From Pseudomonadota bacterium (GTDB lineage: Bacteria > Myxococcota_A > UBA796 > SXON01), in contig JAUXQH010000054.1 of assembly GCA_030685065.1 (NCBI GenBank), forward strand, positions 56,280-120,279: 64,000 nt of DNA, written 5' to 3'. Shown here one piece after another: positions 1 to 8,217 of this stretch (the first letter of the stretch is position 1; every line of letters begins with the position of its first letter). The notes under the pieces were generated by a model. That model was given only the letters and a program-made list of their open reading frames with translations. It did not search any database and was not told where the DNA came from. Position numbers and translations under genes: made by a program.

Positions 1-240
1 ATCTCCGCCACCGAAGAAGGCGACGACAGCGATCAGCCCCCGGTCGAGTTCGACGAGAAGTACGACGAGGCGGTCGAGATGGCGATCTCGAAGGGCAAGA
101 TCTCGACCTCGATGCTCCAGCGGCACCTCGGGATCGGCTACAACCGCGCCGCCAACATCGTCGAGACCATGGAACGCGAAGGCGTAGTTGGGCCCGCGGA
201 CGGCGCACGCCCCCGTGAAGTGCTGGTCGGACAACTATAG
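1..240 (+). CDS. ftsK: DNA translocase FtsK, C-terminal end (partial)
   Basis: The window opens inside this gene; 79 codons and a TAG stop are visible. They form the winged-helix gamma domain of FtsK/SpoIIIE translocases: an acidic linker, then the motif IGYNRAANIVETMEREGVVG, which matches the recognition-helix region of FtsK gamma (it binds KOPS sites and directs DNA pumping and XerCD activation at the septum). The motor domain lies upstream of the window. lolA follows, as ftsK-lolA does in many Gram-negative genomes. The identity is confident; nothing can be said about the missing N-terminus. Confidence 0.9.
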   Translation: MSATEEGDDSDQPPVEFDEKYDEAVEMAISKGKISTSMLQRHLGIGYNRAANIVETMEREGVVGPADGARPREVLVGQL

Positions 241-258
241 ATTCGGCCCGTCGGTCGG

Positions 259-289
259 AAGCACCAATCCGCACGTGGGGTTGGTGCTT
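259..289 (+). terminator. Inverted repeat after ftsK, probable terminator
   Basis: A perfect 9-bp stem (AAGCACCAA / TTGGTGCTT) encloses a 13-nt loop, 18 nt after the ftsK stop codon. No T-run follows, so it may be a U-less terminator or a 3' stabilising hairpin. It lies between ftsK and lolA and suggests that they are at least partly separate units. Confidence 0.45.
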
Positions 290-352
290 GGAACCGCTGT
301 TGCGATGCATCGGGGACCGCGGTAGATGCCGGGTCCCGAAGAGAGGGTTCCT

Positions 353-1051
353 GTGAGTATCTACAAGAAGTTCACGACCTTGCTCCTCGGATTGGCGCTC
401 ACGGCGCCCCTCGGATGGGCCAACCCCACGGCCAGCCCGCCGCCCGCCGCCAACCAGGTCACGGCTCCCGTCACGCTCTCCGAGGTGATCAGCGCCGTCG
501 AGCAGACGTACGGCACCGCCACGAGCATCCGGGCCGAGTTCGTACAGGTCGACCGCAGCAAGGCGATGGGGACCGAAGTGCGCCAGCGCGGCAAGATCGC
601 GCTCGAGCGCCCGCGAAAGATGCGGGTCGACATGGGCTTCCCGGTCACGCACACCTACGTGAGCGACGGCAAGACCATGTCGATCTACGTCGCCAAGGAC
701 AAGCAGGTCACGATGATGCCGGAGCTCGACGGCGGCGCCGGGATGGGCGTGCTGCTCGAAGACCTGGGCAAGCTGAGCGAGCTCTTCAACGTGACGCTGC
801 TCCCCGAGAAGCCGGGCAAGCCCTCGATCACGGTGCAGCTCGTACCGAAGCAGCCCGGCGCGTTCAAGTCGCTTCTGCTCACCCTGAGCAAGCAGAAGTA
901 CGTGCTGCAGGACCTCGTGCTGGTCAACCAGCTCGACGACGTGACAGAGATGAATTTCACCGCCGTGCGCATGAACCAGGACATTCCTGACGCTGAGTTC
1001 ACGTTCGTGGCGCCTCCGGGCGTCAAGGTGGTCAAGACCGGGGCAATGTAA
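353..1051 (+). CDS. lolA: Outer-membrane lipoprotein carrier protein LolA
   Basis: This 232-residue periplasmic chaperone would accept lipoproteins from LolCDE and carry them to the outer membrane. A signal peptide (KKFTTLLLGLALTAPLGWA) is followed by a LolA beta-barrel fold: SIRAEFVQ near the mature N-terminus, then GKIALERPRKMRVD, YVSDGKTMSIY and a final VAPPGVKVV. I chose the GTG at 353 because AGAGGG lies five to six bases upstream; an in-frame ATG at 326 would add nine residues ahead of the signal peptide and lacks a good ribosome site. Only 4 nt separate it from rimO. The many lipoproteins in this window are its expected cargo. Confidence 0.88.
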   Translation: MSIYKKFTTLLLGLALTAPLGWANPTASPPPAANQVTAPVTLSEVISAVEQTYGTATSIRAEFVQVDRSKAMGTEVRQRGKIALERPRKMRVDMGFPVTHTYVSDGKTMSIYVAKDKQVTMMPELDGGAGMGVLLEDLGKLSELFNVTLLPEKPGKPSITVQLVPKQPGAFKSLLLTLSKQKYVLQDLVLVNQLDDVTEMNFTAVRMNQDIPDAEFTFVAPPGVKVVKTGAM

Positions 1052-1055
1052 GAAC

Positions 1056-2402
1056 ATGGAACGCGTACATCTGATCAGCCTTGGCTGCCCCAAGAACCGG
1101 GTCGACTCCGAGGTCATGGTCGGGAAGCTCCAGTCCGGACCCTTCGAGCTCGTCGACGATCCCGCCCTGGCCGACGTGATCGTGGTGAACACCTGCTCGT
1201 TCATCCAGCCGGCGACAGAAGAGAGCATCGACACGGTGCTCGAGATGGCCGGGCACAAGCGCGCGGGGACCTGCAAGAAGCTCGTCGTCACCGGGTGCAT
1301 GGTCCAGCGCTTCGGCCGCTCGTTGGAGGACGAGCTCCCGGAGGTGGATCACTTCCTCGGGACGGGCGAGTACCACCGCATCGACGAAGTGCTCCTCGCG
1401 CGCGAGGGGCAGGTTCCGCGCTCCTTCATCGACACGCCGCTCTACATCCATGACGAGCTGTCGCCCCGGATCAATTCGTGGCTGCCGCATTCGGCGTACC
1501 TCAAGATTTCGGAAGGCTGCGACCACCGCTGCGCGTTCTGCATCATCCCCACGCTCCGAGGCAAGATGCGCTCGCGCACGGTCGCGTCGCTCGTGTCGGA
1601 GGCGCGCCGCCTCGCTGAACAAGGCGTGGTCGAGATCAACCTCGTTTCGCAGGACTCCACGGCCTACGGGCGCGACCTGAACAACGGCGCGGATCTCGGC
1701 GCCTTGCTCCGGGCGCTGGCCAAGGTCGACGGGATTCGCTGGATCCGGCTCCATTACGCCTACCCGATCGGCCTCCCCGAGAGCCTCCTCCGGGCGATCG
1801 CCGAGGAAGAGAAGGTGGTCCCGTACCTCGACATGCCGCTGCAGCACGCGAGCGGCCCGATGTTGAAGTCGATGCGCCGCGGCGTCACGCGGGAAGGCCA
1901 GGAGCGGATCCTCGAGCGGGTGCGTCGGTTTGTGCCCGACATTGCGATCCGGACCACCTTCATCGTCGGTTTTCCGGGCGAGACCGATACGGACTTCGCG
2001 GTCCTTCGCGATTTCGTCGGCAGCCAGGGCTTCGAGCGCGTCGGGGTCTTCACCTATTTCCAGGAGGACGGCACCCCCGCGGCGCTCCTCCCCGGGCAGG
2101 TGGAGGAGAAGGTGAAGTTGGCTCGGCAGAAGGAGCTGATGAAGCTCCAGTCGGACATCAGCCGCCGCAAGCACAAGGCCCTGGTCGGGAAGGAGCTCAC
2201 CGTCCTCGTCGACGGCCCGAGCAAGGAGAGCGAGCTGGTGCTGGTCGGCAGGCTCGCGACGCAGGCGCCGGACGTCGACGGGCTGGTGTACCTCTCCGAG
2301 GTGGGTCCCGAGGTGCGGGCCGGCCAGCTTCGCAAGGTGCGCATCACGCGCGCCGCGCCCCACGATCTCGTGGGCGACGTGCTCGAGGGGCCCCCCCTCT
2401 GA
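1056..2402 (+). CDS. rimO: Ribosomal protein S12 methylthiotransferase RimO
   Basis: A radical-SAM enzyme that adds a methylthio group to the conserved aspartate of ribosomal protein S12. The 448 residues show the family layout: an N-terminal UPF0004 domain opening with HLISLGCPKNRVDSE and carrying cluster cysteines C11, C47 and C81; the radical-SAM motif SEGCDHRCAFC (C155, C159, C162) followed by IIPTLRGKMRSR; and a C-terminal TRAM-type RNA-binding domain from about residue 375. The PKNRVDSE opening separates RimO from MiaB. It starts 4 nt after lolA, so the two are probably cotranscribed. Confidence 0.95.
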   Translation: MERVHLISLGCPKNRVDSEVMVGKLQSGPFELVDDPALADVIVVNTCSFIQPATEESIDTVLEMAGHKRAGTCKKLVVTGCMVQRFGRSLEDELPEVDHFLGTGEYHRIDEVLLAREGQVPRSFIDTPLYIHDELSPRINSWLPHSAYLKISEGCDHRCAFCIIPTLRGKMRSRTVASLVSEARRLAEQGVVEINLVSQDSTAYGRDLNNGADLGALLRALAKVDGIRWIRLHYAYPIGLPESLLRAIAEEEKVVPYLDMPLQHASGPMLKSMRRGVTREGQERILERVRRFVPDIAIRTTFIVGFPGETDTDFAVLRDFVGSQGFERVGVFTYFQEDGTPAALLPGQVEEKVKLARQKELMKLQSDISRRKHKALVGKELTVLVDGPSKESELVLVGRLATQAPDVDGLVYLSEVGPEVRAGQLRKVRITRAAPHDLVGDVLEGPPL

Positions 2403-2407
2403 CCGAA

Positions 2408-2422
2408 TCCGGCCGCGCCGGA
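2408..2422 (+). terminator. Short GC hairpin after rimO
   Basis: TCCGGC-cgc-GCCGGA forms a 6-bp stem with a 3-nt loop just after the rimO stop. The 12-mer CCGGCCGCGCCG is also repeated directly a few bases downstream. There is no T-run, so a terminator role is only a guess. Confidence 0.3.
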
Positions 2423-2743
2423 CATCCGGCCGCGCCGAGTCGTCGCGCCTTTTGGAGGCAGACGGCGAAGGCGCTCACAGCGGCTTGACATCGCGAAATC
2501 CTGGGGCGAAACCCGGGGCTTCCGCGACCGAGAGGTAGGCGGTCCAACCGTCCCGGCGGCGTTGGTAAGCCTACGTCGAGCGATGTGATAAGCTCACTGC
2601 GCATTCCGGGTTGGCCGGGCGCCGCGTTACCATCCCATCGGTCGTCGCATCAACCGGCTCCTCGCTCTTCCAAGGCAGGGAGTCCCGCCCCCCACTCACT
2701 CGGCTCACGCGCATCGCAGCGTAGACACACGGACGGAGACTTT
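2423..2743 (+). other. Non-coding gap upstream of the TolQ/TolR operon
   Basis: About 320 bp without a supported gene. TTGACA occurs at 2485-2490 but has no matching -10. A better candidate is an extended -10, TGTGATAAG (2584-2592), with a weak -35 TTGGTA at 2562-2567 (19-bp spacer), which would give a leader of roughly 145 nt. The end of the gap holds the ribosome site GGAG ahead of the ATG at 2744. Confidence 0.3.
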
Positions 2744-3415
2744 ATGGACGGAGTACTGTTGTTCTTCCACGAGGGTGGAGAATTCATGTTGATCAACCTC
2801 GTCATGGTGGTGATCTCCCTGGCGGTGGTCATCGAGAGGTTCTTCTCGCTCTTCGCCCGGTACCGCATGAACGAGAAGCCGTTCGTGGCGGCCGTCGATC
2901 GCAATCTCCAGGCAGGCAACATCGAAGCCGCGGCCAAGGTCTGCGCCTCCGCGCCCGAGCGCGCCCTCTCCCGGGCCACGCGCAGCCTCCTCAAGCTGAT
3001 GCGTAATGGCTATGAAAGTCCGCTCATGGCCGTCGAAGAGGCCATGCTCGAAGTGCGCCCCCTCGTGATGGCGCGGGTCAACTGGCTGTGGGCCATCGCC
3101 AATATCGCGACGCTCGTTGGGCTGGTCGGCACCATCTTCGGTCTGATCAAGGCCTTCAAGGCCACCGCCGCGGTCCAGCAGGACCAGAAGGCCGCCGCGC
3201 TCGCTCGCGGCATCTCCGAGGCGATGAACAACACCGCCTTCGGCCTGTCGATCGCCGTGTTCTGCATCGCCGCGCACCTGGTCCTCAACAACCAGGCGAC
3301 CAAGACCGTAGAGCGTGCGGAGCACGCCCTCTTCCACTTCGTCAATGTGCACGCCCAGTGGCGGAAGGGCTACAAGCCCCCCGAGACCGGTGCGCAGGCG
3401 CAGGGAGCGCGCTGA
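2744..3415 (+). CDS. MotA/TolQ/ExbB-family proton channel protein
   Basis: A 223-residue inner-membrane protein of the TolQ/ExbB/MotA family, which forms the pentameric channel of proton-driven motors. Visible are TM1 (MLINLVMVVISLAVVIERFF), a cytoplasmic loop with an IEAAAKVC-type helix, TM2 (WAIANIATLVGLVGTIFGLI, the family GLLGTV-like motif) and TM3 (NNTAFGLSIAVFCIAAHLVL). I used the ATG at 2744, which follows GGAG at seven bases; the frame is open further upstream. It is followed directly by two TolR/ExbD-like genes, an arrangement known from the myxobacterial gliding motor AglR-AglQ-AglS. TolA, TolB and Pal are absent nearby, so the role (gliding, Tol-like or transport) is undecided. Confidence 0.85.
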   Translation: MDGVLLFFHEGGEFMLINLVMVVISLAVVIERFFSLFARYRMNEKPFVAAVDRNLQAGNIEAAAKVCASAPERALSRATRSLLKLMRNGYESPLMAVEEAMLEVRPLVMARVNWLWAIANIATLVGLVGTIFGLIKAFKATAAVQQDQKAAALARGISEAMNNTAFGLSIAVFCIAAHLVLNNQATKTVERAEHALFHFVNVHAQWRKGYKPPETGAQAQGAR

Positions 3416-3418
3416 CCC

Positions 3419-3880
3419 ATGGCTGGTGGAGGCGGCGAGCAAGACCTGAACCTGGTGCCCTACATGGACATCATGGTCAATCTCATCATGTTCATGCTCG
3501 TGGTGACGGCCTACATCATCGAGCTGCGGCAGGCGCCCGTTCTGGCACCATCGTACGTGTCCGGGCCCAACGACGGAGCGAGTGAGAAGCCGAAGCCCTA
3601 CCTCACGGTGGCCATCGGCACCAAGGGCTTCGCGGTCCTCGGCAGCGGCGGCGACGTCCCTGGCGTGGAGCTCAACAGGCAGGGGGGTAAGTATCCGCTC
3701 GAGGAGCTCACCCAACTGCTTCGGAACTACAAGTCCCAGTACGTACTGGCCGAGAACATGGTCCTCACCGCGGACGGAAGTGTGCCCTACTCCGACCTCA
3801 TCGCCACGATGGACGCCGCCCGGACGGACGCCAGCGGACCCTTGTTCCCTGGTGTCACCCTGGGCCTGGCGGTCCAATGA
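3419..3880 (+). CDS. ExbD/TolR-family stator protein (first copy)
   Basis: A 153-residue single-span stator protein. A short cytoplasmic tail leads into NLVPYMDIMVNLIMFMLVV, in which Asp17 sits at the position of the proton-carrying aspartate of TolR/ExbD. The periplasmic domain of about 110 residues has ADGSVPYSDLIATMDAAR, typical of the ExbD fold. It starts 3 nt after the channel gene and overlaps the next gene by 4 nt (ATGA), so the three are translationally coupled. With the channel protein it should form a proton-driven force generator. Confidence 0.83.
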   Translation: MAGGGGEQDLNLVPYMDIMVNLIMFMLVVTAYIIELRQAPVLAPSYVSGPNDGASEKPKPYLTVAIGTKGFAVLGSGGDVPGVELNRQGGKYPLEELTQLLRNYKSQYVLAENMVLTADGSVPYSDLIATMDAARTDASGPLFPGVTLGLAVQ

Positions 3881-4434
3881 GCAGCCCGGCCGAGAACGCC
3901 GAGCCGATTGGCTGCTCGGATGACGATTTCCTCCTGGCGAAGAGGAAGCGCAAGCACGACGACGGCATGGTCGCGGGCCTGAACCTGACCGCGATGATGG
4001 ACATCTTCACGATCCTCCTCGTGTACCTGATCAAGGTGTACGCGGACTCGCCGGAGAGCATCACGCTGAACGACGATCTCCGTCCTCCGTCCAGCACGGC
4101 GCCGGAGAACATGGTGCCGTCGGTGAGCATCCTGATCTCCAAGTCTTCGATCCTGGTGGATCAGAAGATCGCGCTGCGGGTCCTGCCCGGTGGCCAGATC
4201 GACACGGCGGACCCCAACACCGCCTACGCGCCCCTGGCCAAGGCGCTCACGGCCCGCGTCTCCGACATCAAGTACATCGCGGACAACGGTGGCAGCGCCT
4301 TCAACGGTGACATCATGATCATCGCGGATCAGGACACCCCGTACGACCTCATCTCCAACGTGCTGTACCACGCGGGGAAGGCCGAGTTCACCACCTACCG
4401 TCTCGTCGTCCAGAAGGGCGCGGCGACCCCGTAG
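3877..4434 (+). CDS. ExbD/TolR-family stator protein (second copy)
   Basis: A 185-residue paralogue of the preceding stator gene. A longer basic cytoplasmic tail (KRKRKHDDG) precedes LNLTAMMDIFTILLVYLI, with Asp42 as the predicted proton-binding residue. The periplasmic domain ends with IADQDTPYDLISNVLYHAG, the usual ExbD C-terminal pattern. Two non-identical TolR-like subunits with one TolQ-like channel match AglQ/AglS organisation better than the classical tolQR or exbBD pair. It overlaps the previous gene by 4 nt. Confidence 0.83.
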   Translation: MSSPAENAEPIGCSDDDFLLAKRKRKHDDGMVAGLNLTAMMDIFTILLVYLIKVYADSPESITLNDDLRPPSSTAPENMVPSVSILISKSSILVDQKIALRVLPGGQIDTADPNTAYAPLAKALTARVSDIKYIADNGGSAFNGDIMIIADQDTPYDLISNVLYHAGKAEFTTYRLVVQKGAATP

Positions 4435-4454
4435 GTTCGTCGACGGTAGGGCCC

Positions 4455-4486
4455 TTCTGGCGGCACAGTGGATCCACCTCTATAGT
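4455..4486 (+). promoter_or_regulatory. Possible -10 element TATAGT
   Basis: TATAGT at 4481-4486 matches five of six sigma-70 -10 bases, which stands out in such GC-rich DNA. The -35 is poor (TTCTGG, 20-bp spacer), and the implied start would fall very near the ribosome site GGAG of the lipoprotein gene. A weak call. Confidence 0.22.
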
Positions 4487-4504
4487 GGTCCAGGAGACAG
4501 ACAC

Positions 4505-4927
4505 ATGTTGAGCGTAGTCGCCCTCGCGTTGCTCGTTGGTTGTGAGGCCGAGCCCTTGACCACCACGGACGTCAACAAGGACAAGGTCGTAGAAGAGGTC
4601 GACGAGGAGGCTCCCGTCATCCTTCACGACCCCGTGTCGACCACCCAGACCTTCGGCTCCGACGTCGCCATCCAGGCCACGGTCACCGACAACGACGCCG
4701 TCGTGTACGTGATCCTGCACTACAAGAACGAGGTCGACGGGTCCGCCGATTGGGAGAAGGACGACATGACGCCCTCCGGGGATGTCTACAGCGGCACCAT
4801 CGACGGGAACGACCACCGCGGCGGCGGGGTGGACTACTACATCGAGGCGGTAGACCGCTCGCAGAACCGGGCCTACGCGCCCGACGGCGGCGAGTCGGAT
4901 CCGTACCACTTCCGGATCGCCGAGTAG
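4505..4927 (+). CDS. Small lipoprotein with an Ig-like domain
   Basis: A 140-residue protein with a short lipoprotein signal ending LALLVGC (Cys13 lipidated). After an acidic linker comes one Ig-like or fibronectin-like beta sandwich: APVILHDPVSTTQTFGSDV, then VVYVILHYKN, SGDVYSGTIDG and VDYYIEAVDRSQN. This pattern is common in bacterial proteins that end in a 'Y.I.A.D...N' strand. It lies 70 nt after the TolQRR-like operon with its own GGAG site, so it may be an outer-membrane partner of that motor, but that rests on position only. Confidence 0.7.
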   Translation: MLSVVALALLVGCEAEPLTTTDVNKDKVVEEVDEEAPVILHDPVSTTQTFGSDVAIQATVTDNDAVVYVILHYKNEVDGSADWEKDDMTPSGDVYSGTIDGNDHRGGGVDYYIEAVDRSQNRAYAPDGGESDPYHFRIAE

Positions 4928-4985
4928 GCAGGCCCGGATCGCCGAGCAGGCGGGTGGGATCGCCGCGCAGGCGGTTCCACCGCCG

Positions 4986-6311
4986 CTACTCGTGCAGGAG
5001 CTTCCACCCCAGGGCGAGCGCGGGGTCGCGGCTCAGGCGCGCCTCGAGCGTCCCGGTGAAGTCGATCGGCTGGCGCTGGGGCTCGGCGGGGATGCGATCC
5101 GCCAGCGCGAGGAGCTCGTCCCGCTCGGCGGCAGCGAGCCCGCTCGCCGTCGAGAGCTGCTCGCGGAGCAGCTGGGCCGCGCCCGGCGCGCTCGGGGCGG
5201 GCGCGCGCACATCGGGGACAAGCCCACGGTGGTCCTCGATCGGGCGGCCCGAGGGAAGGTGGTAGCGCGCGATGGTCAGCTTCAGCGCCGATCCGTCCTC
5301 GTACTCGAAGACGCTCTGGACGGAGCCCTTCCCGTAGCTCGGTTCTCCCACCAGCCGCGCTCGCGCGCGGTCCTGCAGCGCTCCCGCCACGATCTCGGCC
5401 GCGCTCGCGCTCTGCCCGTCGATGAGCACGACGACCGGCCAGTCCCAGTCGCCGCGGGACTCGGTCGCGTCGTGGATCTCGTCCGGCTCGGCGCTCCGGC
5501 CCCGCGTGCTCACGATGCGCCCGTCCCGAAGGAACAGGTCGACCGTGGCGATCGCCTCGTCGAGCCGGCCCCCAGGGTTGTCCCGAAGGTCGAGCACCGC
5601 GCCCCGGATCGGGGTGGAGGCGCCGAGGGCCGACACCTGCGCGGCGAGGTCGGCCGCGGTACCCTGCCGGAACTGTCGGATTCGGAGGTAGGCCCACCCG
5701 GGCGCGAACGAGGCGCTCGTGACCGAGGCTTCGACCAGGCGGGACCGGAGCACGGCGATCGGGTGCGTGACCCCGTTCCGAGACACATCGAGGGTCACGG
5801 CGGCGCCTTCCTGGCCGCGCACGGTGGCGAGCGCCGCGTCGAGCGGCAGGTCGGCGAGGGGAGCCCCGTCCACGCGTACGATACAGTCCCCCGCGGCGAT
5901 GCCCGCGCGCTCGGCCGGCCCGTTCGCCAGCACAGCGGTGACGCCGAGCCCGCACGCCTCCTGGCGCATCTGGGCGCCGATGCCGACGAACTGGCCATCG
6001 GACTCCTCGCGCAGGCGCCGGAGCGCCTCCGGATCGAGGAAGCGGGAGTGGGCGTCGAGGGCGTTGTCCATGCCATCGAGGGCGTGGTACACCAGATCAC
6101 GCTGGGAGATGGGCTCGACGTACGCGTCGGTGATCTGCGTCAGGACGCGGGCGAACACGTCGAGCGCCGCGTAGGGCTGCTCGGCGGCCTGTACCGCGCC
6201 GGAGACCCGCCCTGCGGCCACTCCGAGGAGGAGGGCGACGGTGAGCGGGAGGATCCGCCGCTTCGCCCCTCCGGGACGGCTGACGGGAGGGATCAACGAG
6301 CGCCTAGCCAT
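4986..6311 (-). CDS. ctpA: C-terminal processing peptidase (S41 family)
   Basis: A 441-residue periplasmic serine protease. It has an N-terminal signal-anchor (LPLTVALLLGVAAG), a PDZ domain around residues 105-185 (FVGIGAQMR, NGPAERAGIAAGDCIVRVDG), and the S41 catalytic core with GQSASAAEI (Ser303) and GEPSYGKGSVQ (Lys328). The 25-residue spacing between Ser and Lys equals that of E. coli Prc. It is the last gene of ftsE-ftsX-envC-ctpA and overlaps the envC-like gene by 19 nt. Such proteases trim cell-wall hydrolases or their regulators, which fits this neighbourhood. Confidence 0.92.
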   Translation of the reverse strand: MARRSLIPPVSRPGGAKRRILPLTVALLLGVAAGRVSGAVQAAEQPYAALDVFARVLTQITDAYVEPISQRDLVYHALDGMDNALDAHSRFLDPEALRRLREESDGQFVGIGAQMRQEACGLGVTAVLANGPAERAGIAAGDCIVRVDGAPLADLPLDAALATVRGQEGAAVTLDVSRNGVTHPIAVLRSRLVEASVTSASFAPGWAYLRIRQFRQGTAADLAAQVSALGASTPIRGAVLDLRDNPGGRLDEAIATVDLFLRDGRIVSTRGRSAEPDEIHDATESRGDWDWPVVVLIDGQSASAAEIVAGALQDRARARLVGEPSYGKGSVQSVFEYEDGSALKLTIARYHLPSGRPIEDHRGLVPDVRAPAPSAPGAAQLLREQLSTASGLAAAERDELLALADRIPAEPQRQPIDFTGTLEARLSRDPALALGWKLLHE

Positions 6312-7333
6312 TCGTCCGGATCCTGCGGCGTGTTGTTGTAGCGGATCTCGAAGTGCAGCCGCGCATCCTCGGACTCGGCCAGACCGGTGTTGCCGACGAG
6401 CCCCAGGACGTCTCCCTTCTTCACCGACTGGCCCTGCGCGACACGGAGCCCGTTCGCGTGGGCGTAGAGGGTCGTGTAGGGCCCGTGCTGCAGCATCACC
6501 ATCTGACCATAGCCCCGGAGGTAGGCGGACCGTGTCACCACTCCGTCAGCAACGGCCCGGAAGGGCGTGCCCAGGGGTGTCCCGTAGTCGATGCCCAGGT
6601 TCGTGGCGGGTGCGCCGCTCGCCGGATCCGTGTATGCGCCGAAGGGCCGCACGATCGCGCCGCCGACGGGGGAGGGGAGCCGGCCGCGCTCGGCGCGGAA
6701 ATCCGATGCTTCGCCTTGTGCTTCGGGCGCGGTTGCCTCGACGGACGCCATCGATTCGGTGAGGGCGATCGCGGCGTCGCCGCGCTCCCGCAGCACCCGT
6801 GCCGCGAGCTCGGGTCGCTTCTGGATCTCCCGGACGAGCGCCGAACGCCGGCCCCGCTCGGCTCCGAGCGTGTCGAGCCGCGCTCGGAGGTCGCTCTGGA
6901 CGCCCGCCAGGGCGGCCTTGTCCGCCTCGAGACGTGCGGTCGTCGCCCGGCGCGTCGCGAGGCCGTCGATGAAGGCTCGAGCGAGCGACTCGTCGGCGCG
7001 GATGACGGCCCACAGGTAGTGCACGCGCCGCCTGAGCTCGGGGGGGCTCTCCGCGTCGAAGAGGAGCCGCGCGAAACCGCGACGCTTGAGCCGATAGAAG
7101 GTGCGTAGCCGCTGCGCGATCCCCTCCCGTCGGGCGGCCAGCGCCGCCTCCGCGGCATCGAGCGCGACCTGGTGCGTGGCCCGCTCGGCCTCGACGGCGG
7201 CCGCCCGCAGGTCGAGGGCCTCGACCTGCCCGTTCAGCGACGCAACCTGGATGTCGATGGCTTCCAGATCCGCTAGGACCAACGGCCGATCCTGACCGAG
7301 GAGGACCAGAAGCCCCAGCGAAACGAGGCTCAT
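6293..7333 (-). CDS. envC: EnvC-like murein hydrolase activator (degenerate M23/LytM domain)
   Basis: A 346-residue exported protein: signal peptide (MSLVSLGLLVLLG), a long coiled coil (about residues 15-210), and a C-terminal M23/LytM domain. Key zinc positions are lost: the usual HxGxD reads NLGID and the usual HLHFE reads RLHFE, while YAH and the second His of the last motif remain. That pattern suits EnvC-type activators, which do not cut peptidoglycan but switch on amidases under FtsEX control. I chose the ATG at 7333, which overlaps the ftsX stop by 4 nt; the open frame upstream lies inside ftsX. Confidence 0.87.
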   Translation of the reverse strand: MSLVSLGLLVLLGQDRPLVLADLEAIDIQVASLNGQVEALDLRAAAVEAERATHQVALDAAEAALAARREGIAQRLRTFYRLKRRGFARLLFDAESPPELRRRVHYLWAVIRADESLARAFIDGLATRRATTARLEADKAALAGVQSDLRARLDTLGAERGRRSALVREIQKRPELAARVLRERGDAAIALTESMASVEATAPEAQGEASDFRAERGRLPSPVGGAIVRPFGAYTDPASGAPATNLGIDYGTPLGTPFRAVADGVVTRSAYLRGYGQMVMLQHGPYTTLYAHANGLRVAQGQSVKKGDVLGLVGNTGLAESEDARLHFEIRYNNTPQDPDEWLGAR

Positions 7334-8217
7334 GGGAGGCGCCCGAGGAATCGGCGAACAGCGCCCCAGGAGGCGCCCATGCCGAGCGCCATGCCGCCCA
7401 GATACATGGCCGCCACGCCGCCGACGGGCAGATACCGCAGCTCCTCTCCGGCGAGCGCGAGCGCGAGGACGTCCTGGAGCCGCGACAACAGCCCGCGGTG
7501 GGCCGCCCACAACAGCCCGTTGGCGACCGTCGCGGCGAGCGCGCCTTGCGCGGCGCCTTCCATCAGGAACGGCGCGAGGATGTAGCGGTCGGTCGCGCCG
7601 ATGAGCCGCATGATCTCGAGCTCGTCGCGGCGTGCGTACACCACCAGGTGGATGGTGTTGGCCACGAGGAAGAGGGCCGCCACGCCGATGAAGGTCCCCA
7701 GCGCGACACCGAGCGCGGTCAACACGGACAGGAAGGTGTCCACGCGGGTCACCCATTCCTGGCCGTAGTCCAGGTCGTCGAAGGCGCCAATCTCACGGAC
7801 GGAGGCGACGAAGGCATCCAACTCGGCGGGCGCGGTGTGGCCCGGGCGCAGCGTGATCTCCAGGGAGGCGGGAAGGGCCTCCGCACCGAGCTCGTCGAGC
7901 ACCGGCGCCAGCTCGGGCATGCGCTCCACCATCCACGCCCGCGCCTCTGCTTCGGAGACGTAGCGGACGTCGGCCACGTCGGTCCGGGTCGCGACGGTCT
8001 GCAGGACCGCGGCATGGGCCTCCGCCGAGCCGCTCTTGAGGTAGGCGCTCACGTGCACGTCGCGCTCCCAGGAGCCGAGCACCAGGGCGACGTTCGTCGT
8101 GACCATCGCGAACATGCCGAGCAGTACGAGCCCCGCCGTGATGACGCCCGTGCTCACGAACGCGAGGTAGGTGTGCTCTCGGATCCCGCGCAGGGTGCGC
8201 AGCAGCGTGGCGGTCAC
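7330..8217 (-). CDS. ftsX: Cell division ABC transporter permease FtsX
   Basis: A 295-residue membrane protein. TM1 (ITAGLVLLGMFAMVTTNVAL) is followed by an extracytoplasmic domain (about residues 45-155, with DVHVSAYLKSG and the YVSEAEAR segment typical of FtsX), then three more spans, including LGVALGTFIGVAALFLVANT and the RRDELEIMRLIGA coupling loop. FtsX passes ATP-driven shape changes from FtsE to the EnvC-type activator encoded just downstream. It overlaps both neighbours by 4 nt. Confidence 0.93.
   Translation of the reverse strand: MTATLLRTLRGIREHTYLAFVSTGVITAGLVLLGMFAMVTTNVALVLGSWERDVHVSAYLKSGSAEAHAAVLQTVATRTDVADVRYVSEAEARAWMVERMPELAPVLDELGAEALPASLEITLRPGHTAPAELDAFVASVREIGAFDDLDYGQEWVTRVDTFLSVLTALGVALGTFIGVAALFLVANTIHLVVYARRDELEIMRLIGATDRYILAPFLMEGAAQGALAATVANGLLWAAHRGLLSRLQDVLALALAGEELRYLPVGGVAAMYLGGMALGMGASWGAVRRFLGRLP

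Noticed and set aside
2485..2490. TTGACA as a -35 for the TolQ operon
   Set aside because: No acceptable -10 lies 16-18 bases downstream (the region reads GGGCGAAACCC).
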